Origin: Azospirillum oleiclasticum
GTDB lineage: Bacteria > Pseudomonadota > Alphaproteobacteria > Azospirillales > Azospirillaceae
Assembly: GCF_013423485.1 (NCBI RefSeq)
Contig: NZ_JABFFR010000001.1
Location: 124,001-188,000 of the forward strand
Direction: 5' to 3'
Length of the DNA stretch: 64,000 nucleotides
Part shown: piece by piece, positions 50,430-58,809 of the stretch
How positions within the stretch are numbered: the stretch's first letter is position 1
How the letters are laid out: the number at the start of each line of letters is the position of its first letter
Made by a program: the position numbers and the translations under genes
The notes under the pieces: generated by a model
Told to the model about the DNA's origin: nothing
The model's database searches: none
What the model saw: the letters and a program-made list of their open reading frames with translations, nothing else

Positions 50430-51839
50430 GTGCGCTACATCAGCACGCGGGGCGCGGCCCCGGTTCTGGGTTTCGAGGATGTGCTCCTGGCGGGGCTTGC
50501 CCGCGACGGCGGGCTCTATGTGCCGGAGACCTGGCCGACACTGAGCCCGGAGGACCTGCGCGCCATGCGCGGGCTGTCGTACAGCGAGATCGCGGTGCGG
50601 GTGATGCTGCCGTTCCTGGGTGGCTCGATCGCCGAGGATGATTTCCGTGCCATGGTCGAGGATGCCTACGGCACCTTCGGCCACCGGGCGGTGACGCCGC
50701 TGGTCCAGCTCGACCGGCGCACCTGGGTGCTGGAGCTGTTCCACGGCCCGACGCTGGCCTTCAAGGACGTGGCGCTGCAACTGCTGGGGCGCCTGTTCGA
50801 CCATGTGCTGGCGAAGCGGGGGGAGCGGGTCACCATCGTCGGCGCCACCTCCGGCGACACCGGCTCGGCCGCCATCGAGGCCTGCCGCGACCGCGAGAAC
50901 GTCGACATCGTCATCCTGCACCCGAAGGGCCGCACGTCGGAGGTGCAGCGCCGGCAGATGACGACGGTGCTGTCGTCCAACGTCCACAATGTGGCGCTGG
51001 AGGGCACCTTCGACGATTGCCAGGATCTCGTGAAGGGGATGTTCAACGACACCGCCTTCCGTGACCGGGTGAACCTGTCGGCGGTCAACTCGATCAACTG
51101 GGCCCGCATCATGGCCCAGATCGTCTATTACGTGGCGTCGGCGGTGGCGCTGGGGGCGCCCGACCGCAAGCTCGCCTTCGTGGTTCCCACCGGCAACTTC
51201 GGCAACGTCTACGCGGCCTATGGTGCCGTGCGCATGGGCGTGCCGATCGAGCGGCTGGTGGTGGGCTCCAACTCCAACGACATCCTGGCCCGATTTTTCG
51301 AGAGCGGGGCCATGACGGCACGGGACGTGATGCCCACCTTGAGTCCCAGCATGGACATCCAGATCTCGAGCAACTTCGAACGCCTCCTCTTCGACCTGCT
51401 GGGACGCGATGGCGCTGCGGTGGAAGCCGCGATGCGCCGCTTCCGCAGCGAAGGGAGCTTCGCCGTCACCGACGCCCAGCTCGCCGAAGCGCTGGCCCTC
51501 TTCTCCGGCCACCGGGTGGACGAGGCGGGGACCATGGCGACCATCGCCGACACCGCGCGCACCTGCGCCTACACCGTCGATCCGCACACCGCGGTCGGCG
51601 TGGCCTCGGCCGCCGCGTCGGGCGTCGATCCGGCGCTGCCGCTGGTGGTGCTGGCGACCGCCCATCCCGCCAAGTTCCCCGACGCGGTGGAGAAGGCGAC
51701 CGGCCGCCGCCCGGCCCTGCCGCCGCGTCTGGCCGACCTGTACGAGCGGGAGGAGCGGTTGACGGTGCTGCCCAACGACCTCGCCACCGTGCAGGCCTTC
51801 GTCACGGAGCGCTCGCGTGCGGCCGGGGGGCGGGCATGA
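50430..51839 (+). CDS. thrC: Threonine synthase
   Basis: A 469-residue PLP enzyme converting O-phosphohomoserine to threonine, the last step of threonine synthesis. The start VRYISTRGAAP is typical of ThrC. The PLP lysine is in HGPTLAFKDVALQLLG (about 113), and the phosphate-binding Gly/Ser-rich loop is GATSGDTGSAAIE. GTG at 50430 fits family N-termini and has GGAGTGA eight bases before it; another GTG at 50418 is possible. The stop overlaps the M16 peptidase ATG (ATGA), a thrC-peptidase arrangement I recall as common in alphaproteobacteria. Confidence 0.96.
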   Translation: MRYISTRGAAPVLGFEDVLLAGLARDGGLYVPETWPTLSPEDLRAMRGLSYSEIAVRVMLPFLGGSIAEDDFRAMVEDAYGTFGHRAVTPLVQLDRRTWVLELFHGPTLAFKDVALQLLGRLFDHVLAKRGERVTIVGATSGDTGSAAIEACRDRENVDIVILHPKGRTSEVQRRQMTTVLSSNVHNVALEGTFDDCQDLVKGMFNDTAFRDRVNLSAVNSINWARIMAQIVYYVASAVALGAPDRKLAFVVPTGNFGNVYAAYGAVRMGVPIERLVVGSNSNDILARFFESGAMTARDVMPTLSPSMDIQISSNFERLLFDLLGRDGAAVEAAMRRFRSEGSFAVTDAQLAEALALFSGHRVDEAGTMATIADTARTCAYTVDPHTAVGVASAAASGVDPALPLVVLATAHPAKFPDAVEKATGRRPALPPRLADLYEREERLTVLPNDLATVQAFVTERSRAAGGRA

Positions 51840-53089
51840 TCCGCGTCACCACGCTGCCGAACGGGCTGCGCGTCGCCACCGACACCATGCCGGACGTGCA
51901 GACGGTTTCGCTCGGCTGCTGGGTCGGCGTCGGCACCCGCAACGAGGCGGCGCCGGTCAACGGCGTCGCCCACCTCGTCGAGCACATGCTGTTCAAGGGG
52001 ACGGAGCGGCGCAGCGCCTTCCGCATCTCCGAGGAGATCGAGAACGTCGGCGGCCAGCTCAACGCCTACACCACGCGCGAGCACACGGCCTATTACGCCA
52101 AGGTGCTGCACGAGGATTCCGGCCTCGCGCTCGACCTGATCGCCGACATGATCCAGAACTCGCTCCTGGACGAGGAGGAGCTGGCGCGCGAGCGCACCGT
52201 GGTCCTGCAGGAGATCGGGCAGGCGGCCGACACGCCCGACGACATCATCTTCGACCATTTCCAGGAAACCGCCTTCCCCGGACAGGCGATCGGCCGGCCG
52301 GTGCTGGGCGTGGCCGAGATCGTGGGGGCACTGCCGCGCGGGGCGCTGGTCGATTACATCGGCCGGCATTACGGCGGCGGCTCCATGGTGGTGGTGGCCG
52401 CCGGGCGGATCGAGCACGAGCGTTTCGTGGAGATGGCGGCGCGAGCCTTCGCGACGCTGCCCGCCGCCGCACCCGCCGAGGCCGAGGCCGCGCGCTACAT
52501 CGGCGGCGATTTCCGGGAGGAGCGGGATCTGGAGCAGCTCCACGTCGTGCTCGGCTTCGACGGTGTCGGCGTCCATGATCCGGACTATTACGCCCATTCC
52601 GTCTTCTCGACCCTGCTCGGCGGCGGCATGTCGTCCCGCCTGTTCCAGGAGGTGCGGGAGAAGCGGGGGCTGGTCTATTCCATCTACTCCTTCACCGGCG
52701 GCTACCGGGACGGCGGGCTGTTCGGCATCTACGCCGGCACCGGCGAGGACGAGGTGGCCGAGCTGATCCCCGTCGTCTGCGACGAGGTGGCCGCGGTCGC
52801 CGACAGTGTGACCGAGGACGAGGTCGCCCGCGCCCGTGCGCAATTGAAGGCGAGCACCCTGATGGCGATGGAAAGCACCATGTCGCGGTGCGAGCAGCTC
52901 GGCCAGCACCTGCTGACCTATGGCCGGCCGGTGCCGGTGGAGGAGACCGTGGCGAAGATCGCCGGCGTGGATCGCGAGGCCGTCGTGCGCGCGGCGCGGC
53001 GCCTGCGGCAGTCGCGGCCGACGGTGGCCGCACTCGGTCCCACCGGCGGGCTGGAGAGCTATGACCGCATCGCCGCCCGGCTGTCGTAA
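51836..53089 (+). CDS. M16-family zinc metallopeptidase (mitochondrial-processing-peptidase-like)
   Basis: A 417-residue peptidase related to mitochondrial processing peptidase and pitrilysin. The inverted zinc motif H-x-x-E-H is His46-Glu49-His50 (HLVEHMLFKGT), with the third ligand Glu in the RERTVVLQEI helix near 126. The C-terminal inactive-like half shows REKRGLVYSIYSF. It is predicted cytoplasmic (no signal). It starts inside the thrC stop codon, so the two are translationally coupled, although the functional link is unknown. Confidence 0.94.
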   Translation: MIRVTTLPNGLRVATDTMPDVQTVSLGCWVGVGTRNEAAPVNGVAHLVEHMLFKGTERRSAFRISEEIENVGGQLNAYTTREHTAYYAKVLHEDSGLALDLIADMIQNSLLDEEELARERTVVLQEIGQAADTPDDIIFDHFQETAFPGQAIGRPVLGVAEIVGALPRGALVDYIGRHYGGGSMVVVAAGRIEHERFVEMAARAFATLPAAAPAEAEAARYIGGDFREERDLEQLHVVLGFDGVGVHDPDYYAHSVFSTLLGGGMSSRLFQEVREKRGLVYSIYSFTGGYRDGGLFGIYAGTGEDEVAELIPVVCDEVAAVADSVTEDEVARARAQLKASTLMAMESTMSRCEQLGQHLLTYGRPVPVEETVAKIAGVDREAVVRAARRLRQSRPTVAALGPTGGLESYDRIAARLS

Positions 53090-53119
53090 CCGGCGGTCGC
53101 GCCGCGGGCAGGGACGTCC

Positions 53120-53710
53120 ATGATCCGCCTTCTCGGCACCGGCCTGATCGGCCCGCCGGCCATGCGCATCGACGGCTCGCACTGCTACATCAGGCCGCCG
53201 CTGCCGCGCGACTGGCGGGAGTGGTCGGACCTGCGCGCCGCCAGCCGCGATTTCCTCACCCCATGGGAGCCGACCTGGCCAGCCGACGCGCTCACCCGCG
53301 CGGCCTTCGCCCGCCGCCTGCGGCGGCAGGCGCAGGAATGGCGCGACGACGAGGGTTACAGCTTCCTCGTCTTCGACCGTCCGACGGACGCGCTGGTGGG
53401 CGGGCTCGGCCTCAGCAACGTGCGCCGCGGCGTGGCGCAGATGGCGACGCTCGGCTATTGGGCCGGGCAGTCGCACGCCCGGCGCGGCTACCTGTCGGCG
53501 GCGACCCGGCTGGTGCTCGACTTCGCCTTCGGGCAGCTCGGCCTGCACCGGATCGAGGCGGCCTGCCTGCCGACCAACGCCGCCAGCCGCGGCCTTCTGG
53601 AAAAGGTCGGCTTCACGCACGAGGGCTACGCCCGCGGCTATCTGCGCATCGACGGCGCGTGGCGCGACCACGTGCTCTACGCCATCCTGCGCGAGGAGTG
53701 GCGGGGCTGA
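53120..53710 (+). CDS. RimJ/RimL-like GNAT acetyltransferase
   Basis: A 196-residue GNAT protein similar to ribosomal-protein and N-terminal acetyltransferases of the RimJ/RimL type. Typical stretches are LRAASRDFLTPWEPTWP, LGYWAGQSHARRGYLSAATRLVLDFAFGQLGLHRIEAA (cofactor loop, divided here only for naming) and PTNAASRGLLEKVGF near the end. It follows the M16 peptidase by 30 bases and may be in the same operon. The acceptor protein or molecule is unknown. Confidence 0.9.
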   Translation: MIRLLGTGLIGPPAMRIDGSHCYIRPPLPRDWREWSDLRAASRDFLTPWEPTWPADALTRAAFARRLRRQAQEWRDDEGYSFLVFDRPTDALVGGLGLSNVRRGVAQMATLGYWAGQSHARRGYLSAATRLVLDFAFGQLGLHRIEAACLPTNAASRGLLEKVGFTHEGYARGYLRIDGAWRDHVLYAILREEWRG

Positions 53711-53719
53711 GGAAAGACC

Positions 53720-54640
53720 TCAACCCTCCGCCAGCCACTCCTCGATCAGACGCCGCGCGATGCTGTCCTTGCGGGGCAGGCGCAGCGGGTCGTCGGGGGT
53801 GAGCGTGCGCAGCCGGTCGGACGCCACCCACAGCGCGGTTTCCAGCTCGTCCGGATCGATCGTCAGGTCGGTGTTCACCGCGCGCGCGGTGAAGCCCAGC
53901 ATGATGGAGGCCGGAAAAGGCCAGGGCTGGGAGGATCGGTAGCGGACATCCGTCACGCGCACGCCCGTCTCCTCGAACACCTCGCGGGCGACCGCCTCCT
54001 CCAGGCTCTCGCCGGGCTCGACGAAGCCGGCGAGCACCGAGTGCATGCCGGGCATCCACGCCTTCTGCCGGCCGAGCAGCACGTTGCCGGCACCGTCGTG
54101 CACCAGCATGATCACCGCCGGGTCGGTGCGGGGGAAATGCTGGGTCTCGCAGGCCGGGTTGGTGCAGCGGCGGGAATGGCCGGCCTGCACGCTGGCGGCC
54201 GGCGATCCGCAGACGCCGCAATGGCGGTGGCGCACGTTCCACCACACGATGCCGCGGGCGTAGGCGAGCAGCGCCGCCTCCCCCCGCTCCATCAGCGGAC
54301 CGACGGCACGCAGATCCTCGAACCGGCCGAGCCCCGCCAGCTCCGGATGCTCGTCGGGCTGTTCCAGGTCGCCGACATCGGCGGCGAAGACCGGCGCGTC
54401 GTCCATCAGCCCGAGGAAGATCGGGTCCGTCCACGCGGCCGGGCCGGGGCGCAGCACCGCCCGCGGCTCCTCCGCCGGGCCGGTCACGAGGTTGCGCGTT
54501 CGCCAGACCGGCACCACCCGTGCGGTGGAGGAGGCCAGCGCGCCGGCCAGCCAGGAGGGGTCCTTGCGGAGGTGCGCCGCACGGTCGAGCGGGACACCGG
54601 CGTAGATGTTCGGCGTGTAGATGGTCGGACGGTCGGTCAT
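53720..54640 (-). CDS. nudC: NADH pyrophosphatase NudC
   Basis: A 306-residue NudC, hydrolysing NAD(H) to NMN and AMP and possibly removing NAD caps from RNA. The four-Cys zinc site (HCGVCG, CTNPACE) is followed by the Nudix box GFVEPGESLEEAVAREVFEE and the NudC-specific motif SQPWPFPAS. ATG 54640 is chosen because the protein-like sequence begins there. It converges with the acetyltransferase gene (9-bp gap) and diverges from the HisN-like gene. Confidence 0.95.
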   Translation of the reverse strand: MTDRPTIYTPNIYAGVPLDRAAHLRKDPSWLAGALASSTARVVPVWRTRNLVTGPAEEPRAVLRPGPAAWTDPIFLGLMDDAPVFAADVGDLEQPDEHPELAGLGRFEDLRAVGPLMERGEAALLAYARGIVWWNVRHRHCGVCGSPAASVQAGHSRRCTNPACETQHFPRTDPAVIMLVHDGAGNVLLGRQKAWMPGMHSVLAGFVEPGESLEEAVAREVFEETGVRVTDVRYRSSQPWPFPASIMLGFTARAVNTDLTIDPDELETALWVASDRLRTLTPDDPLRLPRKDSIARRLIEEWLAEG

Positions 54641-54786
54641 GGCAACGATTCCTGCCACAGTCGGCGGGTCCGGGCAAACGCCGTCAGCGTACGGCAGCCT
54701 TGCGGTTGGCCGCATTCGCGGTTGCGCCGCGGGCGACCCTGGTTAGGATGGGCGGCTCCAGACACAAGACAACCCGGAGCCCGCCG

Positions 54787-55581
54787 ATGACCGCCCCCTG
54801 TCCCGAGCCCCTGGTCGCGCTCGCCGGGTGCATGGCCGACGCGGCGGGTGCCGTGGTGCGACGCTACTACCGGACACCGGTGGTGGTGGACGACAAGGCC
54901 GACCTGTCCCCCGTGACCATCGCCGACCGCGAGGCCGAGCGCGCCGTCCGCGCCATCATCGAGGCGGAACGGCCGGACGACGGCATCGTGGGGGAGGAAC
55001 ACGGAACCAAGGCACCCGACGCCGAGTGGGTGTGGGTGATCGACCCCATCGACGGCACCAAGTCCTTCATCACCGGCCGGCCCATCTTCGGCACGTTGAT
55101 CGCCCTGCTGCATCGGGGCGTGCCGGTGCTGGGCGTCATCGACCAGCCGATCGTCGGCGACCGCTGGGTCGGAGCTGCCGGGCGGCCGACCACGCTGAAC
55201 GGGCAACCGGCGCGGGTGCGCGCCTGCCCGGTGGGCCTTGCCGGGGCCATGTTGGGCACCACGTCCCCGGACCTGTTCGCCGGTGACGATCTCGTCGGGT
55301 TCCGGCGGGTGGCTGCGGCGGCCAAGGTGACGGTCTATGGCGGGGACTGCTACAGCTACGGCCTGCTCGCCAGCGGCTATTACGACCTCGTCGTCGAGTC
55401 CGGGCTGAAGCTCTACGACTTCGCCGCTCTCGTGCCCGTGGTGACCGGGGCCGGAGGGATCATGACCGACTGGGATGGCCGCGCGCTCGACGCGCGGTCG
55501 CCCGGCCGGGTGATCGCCGCCGGCGACCCCGCCACCCATCGGGCGGCGTTGGCGGCTCTGAGCGGGGGAGGCGGGTCATGA
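54787..55581 (+). CDS. Inositol-phosphatase-family protein, HisN-like histidinol-phosphatase
   Basis: A 264-residue member of the inositol monophosphatase family. Metal-binding motifs are GEEHG (Glu) and WVIDPIDGTKSFITGRP (Asp-Pro-Ile-Asp-Gly-Thr), with the second motif YDFAALVPVVTGAGG. Proteins of this length and motif pattern in alphaproteobacteria are often the HisN-type histidinol-phosphatase; CysQ-like or IMPase activity is the alternative. The stop overlaps the next gene's ATG (ATGA). Confidence 0.87.
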   Translation: MTAPCPEPLVALAGCMADAAGAVVRRYYRTPVVVDDKADLSPVTIADREAERAVRAIIEAERPDDGIVGEEHGTKAPDAEWVWVIDPIDGTKSFITGRPIFGTLIALLHRGVPVLGVIDQPIVGDRWVGAAGRPTTLNGQPARVRACPVGLAGAMLGTTSPDLFAGDDLVGFRRVAAAAKVTVYGGDCYSYGLLASGYYDLVVESGLKLYDFAALVPVVTGAGGIMTDWDGRALDARSPGRVIAAGDPATHRAALAALSGGGGS

Positions 55582-56159
55582 GCGGGACGCCCATTCCAAC
55601 GGTCGAGCACCCCGTCATGCCGGAGCTCGATGAGGGCCTGACCACCTTCCTCTCGGAACTGGCGGAGCGGGTGCGCGGCGGTTCCAACTGGATGGTGCGC
55701 AAGAAGATTTTGCTGGACGCGCTGGTCGCCGTCGAGCAGCTCGCGTTGATGAGCGAGGCGGACCGCGTCGAGGTCCTGGACGTGCTGCGGCGCCGCATGG
55801 GCGAGGAGGCCGAGCCGGACGAGGTGCCGGTGACCACCGCCGATGATGCGGCGGAGGCCGCGGAGGGCGGAGAGGAAACGGCCGCGCCGCCTCCCGCCAT
55901 GCTGATCCTGCTCTATTGCGGCGGCGTGCTGGAAACGTTGGGGGAGACGGAGGTCCGCTCGGCCGAGCAGGCGATGGTCTACGCCCTGTCGATCCATCCC
56001 GCCCACAACCAGGCGGCCGTGGACTGGTCGCAGGCCAACCCGCGCAACGCCAAGGCGATGCGCAAGCTGATCCGCCATGACCGGCGGTTCAAGCATCTGT
56101 TCGATTCGGTATCCACGCTGGTCAAGGCCAGCGAAGGGCCGGAGTCCTTGCCCGGCTGA
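55578..56159 (+). CDS. Uncharacterised protein coupled to the phosphatase gene
   Basis: A 193-residue protein I do not recognise. The N-terminal half is helical (LTTFLSELAERVRGGSNWMV, KKILLDALVAVEQLALMSE). A Glu/Ala-rich linker lies at about 76-104 and a C-terminal helical part (ILLYCGGVLETLGETEVRSAEQ, RHDRRFKHLFDSVSTLV) follows. There is no signal or membrane helix, so it is cytoplasmic. It overlaps the HisN-like gene by four bases and is followed 48 bases later by a binding-protein gene. Confidence 0.75.
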   Translation: MSGTPIPTVEHPVMPELDEGLTTFLSELAERVRGGSNWMVRKKILLDALVAVEQLALMSEADRVEVLDVLRRRMGEEAEPDEVPVTTADDAAEAAEGGEETAAPPPAMLILLYCGGVLETLGETEVRSAEQAMVYALSIHPAHNQAAVDWSQANPRNAKAMRKLIRHDRRFKHLFDSVSTLVKASEGPESLPG

Positions 56160-56207
56160 GCGCGGGCCGAACGTCCATCCCTTTCACCCCGTCACGGCGG
56201 AGCCACC

Positions 56208-58049
56208 ATGCGGTTCGCGATCCCGGCCTTCCTCGCCCTGTCCCTGCTGTCCGCGCCCCTGCTGACCGCCCCGGCCGCGGCGGCCACCAGCCATCACGCG
56301 CTGGCCCTGTGGGGGGAGCCGAAGCTGCCGGCCGATTTCGCCCATCTGCCCTACGTCAATCCCGACGCGCCGAAGGGCGGCGGCATCGTCATCGGTTCCC
56401 CCGGCAGCTTCGACAGCCTGAACCCCATCATCCTGCGCGGCATGACGCCCCGCACGCTGGGGCTCACCGGTGCCGCGCTGATGACCGGCTCCGGCGACGA
56501 GCTGGACGCCGCCTACGGCGACATTGCGGAAAGCGTGGAACTGGCCGATGACAAGAGCTGGGCCATCTTCACGCTGCGCGCGGAAGCCCGCTGGCACGAC
56601 GGCAAGCCGGTCACCGCCGACGACGTGGTGTTCGCCTGGAACTCGATCCAGGAGCACGGCGCCCCCTTCGTGAAGTCCTTCCTGCGCCAGACCACCGGCG
56701 TCGAGGCGCTGGACGAGCGGCGGCTCAGGGCGAGCTTCGCCACGACCGGGGAGATGAAGCCGGTCATCGATTTCGCCACCACCCTGTCGCCGCTGCCCAA
56801 GCACTGGTGGACGGCCGAAGGCCGCGACATCTCCAAGACCACGCTGGAGCCGCCGCTGGGCAACGGCCCCTACCGCATCAAGGCGGTGGACGCCGGCCGC
56901 TCCATCACCTACGAGCGGGTGGCGGACTGGTGGGGGCGCGACCTGCCGATCAACCGCGGCCTCAACAATTTCGACACCGTGCGCGTCGACTACTACCGCG
57001 ACGACGACGTGCTGTTCGAGGCGTTCAAAGCCGGGGCCTATGATTTCCGGGTCGAGAACCGGGCGCAGCGCTGGTCCATCGGCTACGACTTTCCGGCCGC
57101 CAAGGACGGCCGCGTGCAGCGGCGGGCGGAGAAGACCGAGCTGCCGCTGGGCGCCCAGGGCTTCCGCCTCAACACCCGCCGGGCCCAGTTCGCCGACCCG
57201 CGGGTGCGCGAGGCGCTGAACCACCTGTTCGATTTCCCCTGGATCCACAAGAACATCCTGTACGGGCAGTACACCCGCACCCGCAGCAACTTCCCCAACT
57301 CCGACTACGGCGCGTCGGGCCCGCCGCAGCCGGAGGAGCTGGCGTTGCTGGAACCCCACCGGGACCGGCTCGACCCCCGTGTGCTCACCCAGCCCTTCGA
57401 GCCGCCGGGCAACGACGGCGACCAGCGCGGCAACCTGCGCAAGGCGCTGGCGCTGTTCAAGGCGGCGGGGTGGGAGCTGAAGGACGGCAAGCTGGTCAAC
57501 GCCCGCAGCGGCGAGCCCTTCCGCCTCGAATTCGTGGACGAGAGCCCGGCGATGAACCGCATCATCGAGCCCTTCGTCGCCAGCCTGCGCCGCGCCGGCA
57601 TCGACGCCGCCATCCGCATCGTGGACAGCGCGCAGATGCAGGTGCGCGCCGACGAGTTCGACTTCGACAGCACCATCGTGAACTTCAACTTCTTCCCGCC
57701 GCCGGGACAGGAGCTGTGGTCCTATTTCGGGTCGGAGGCGGCAGGGACGAAAGGGTCCGCCAACTATTCCGGGATCAAGGACCCGGTGGCCGACGACCTC
57801 ATCGCCAAGGCGCTGTCGGCTCGCGACGAGGCGGGGGTGAAGGCGGCGACCCGCGCGCTCGACCGGGTCCTGCTCTGGGGGTTCTACATGATCCCCCAAT
57901 GGTACAACGACGAAAACTGGCTGGCGTGGTGGGACCGCTTCGGCGCCCCGGCGCGCGGACCGAAATTCGATTTGGGATTCAAGAACAACTGGTTCCCTGC
58001 CTGGTGGTGGTATGACGGACAGAAGGCCGCGAAATTGAGCGGGCGCTGA
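56208..58049 (+). CDS. YejA-like extracellular solute-binding protein
   Basis: A 613-residue periplasmic binding protein of family 5, YejA-type. The signal peptide is about 1-26 (ending AAA before TSHHALALWGEP). The HALALWGEPKLPADFAHLPYVNPDAPKGG start is typical of YejA, which in Sinorhizobium and relatives imports peptides or microcin-like compounds. Later segments VTADDVVFAWNSI and LGNGPYRIK are general to this family. No yejBEF transport genes follow, so it is an orphan here and must use a transporter elsewhere. Confidence 0.92.
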   Translation: MRFAIPAFLALSLLSAPLLTAPAAAATSHHALALWGEPKLPADFAHLPYVNPDAPKGGGIVIGSPGSFDSLNPIILRGMTPRTLGLTGAALMTGSGDELDAAYGDIAESVELADDKSWAIFTLRAEARWHDGKPVTADDVVFAWNSIQEHGAPFVKSFLRQTTGVEALDERRLRASFATTGEMKPVIDFATTLSPLPKHWWTAEGRDISKTTLEPPLGNGPYRIKAVDAGRSITYERVADWWGRDLPINRGLNNFDTVRVDYYRDDDVLFEAFKAGAYDFRVENRAQRWSIGYDFPAAKDGRVQRRAEKTELPLGAQGFRLNTRRAQFADPRVREALNHLFDFPWIHKNILYGQYTRTRSNFPNSDYGASGPPQPEELALLEPHRDRLDPRVLTQPFEPPGNDGDQRGNLRKALALFKAAGWELKDGKLVNARSGEPFRLEFVDESPAMNRIIEPFVASLRRAGIDAAIRIVDSAQMQVRADEFDFDSTIVNFNFFPPPGQELWSYFGSEAAGTKGSANYSGIKDPVADDLIAKALSARDEAGVKAATRALDRVLLWGFYMIPQWYNDENWLAWWDRFGAPARGPKFDLGFKNNWFPAWWWYDGQKAAKLSGR

Positions 58050-58168
58050 GCAGCGAACCGTCATATGACCATGCTTTCATGGTTGCGTTCCATACTCGGG
58101 CATGCATCATCACGAGAGGGGGTGAGGGCATAAGACCGTCATCGACGCAGGATCAGGGAAAAGGACAC

Positions 58169-58582
58169 ATGATCGTCTCGAAGCCTCAGGGCTGTGACGA
58201 CGGACCCGACACCATATTCGATATGGTGCAACGGCTTTATCGAAAATGTCTCTTCAGTCCCGTGGACACCGGAACCCTTGAGGATCTGCGGCGGCTGGAG
58301 GTTCAGATCGGCCGGACCTTTGCGACGGAAGAGGCGCAGATGGAGCGGTCGAAGTTTCCCGACGCCGCCCGGCATCGGCGCCAGCACCGGGAAATCATGG
58401 ACAGCATCGCCCAGCTGATCAGCCGCGTGGCGGAGAGCGGACGGGCGGCGTTCCGAACCGAGATGCCGGCGCTCGCCATCCTGATCCTGGAGCACACGCT
58501 GAAGGAGGACCGGCCCCTGACCGTCCACCTGCGCGCGCGCAACGGGGAGACCGGGCGCCCCCTGGGGATGGTCCTGCACTGA
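58169..58582 (+). CDS. Degenerate hemerythrin-like protein
   Basis: A 137-residue helical protein that resembles bacteriohemerythrin. The pattern TEEAQMERSKFPDAARHRRQHREIM keeps the H-x-x-x-H pair and a conserved Glu, and EHTLKEDRPL keeps the last His and Asp. The first His and the HF-type His of the di-iron site are replaced (IGRTFATEE). A complete O2-binding centre is therefore doubtful; it may bind one metal or act as a sensor without iron. ATG 58169 has GAAAAGGACAC upstream. It stands between the YejA-like gene and the glycosyltransferase gene. Confidence 0.65.
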   Translation: MIVSKPQGCDDGPDTIFDMVQRLYRKCLFSPVDTGTLEDLRRLEVQIGRTFATEEAQMERSKFPDAARHRRQHREIMDSIAQLISRVAESGRAAFRTEMPALAILILEHTLKEDRPLTVHLRARNGETGRPLGMVLH

Positions 58583-58809
58583 CGCCGGTCCGGCCCCTGC
58601 CTTCCGGGTCACAACCTGTGGGTCCCCGCCCCCCTTAATCGCGGTTTCCGTTCATCCCCCGCTTGTGCCACCGTCCCATCCGTCCACGGGTGGGATTGTT
58701 GCGCTGCGGTACCTCGGATGCCTGACGGGCCGATCCTCCCTCCGGACGCGTTGTTGCCACGGGCCGTGGCGGCCCGCGTGCGGTGCCGGGACATGGAGGG
58801 TCGAGACGA
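58583..58809 (+). other. Gap before the glycosyltransferase gene
   Basis: No gene or repeat is supported in these 227 bp. A GGAGGG ribosome-binding site directly precedes the glycosyltransferase ATG. No clear promoter hexamers were found. Confidence 0.4.

Noticed and set aside
56208..58049. A full yejABEF transporter
   Set aside because: Only the binding protein is present; the following genes encode a hemerythrin-like protein and a glycosyltransferase.
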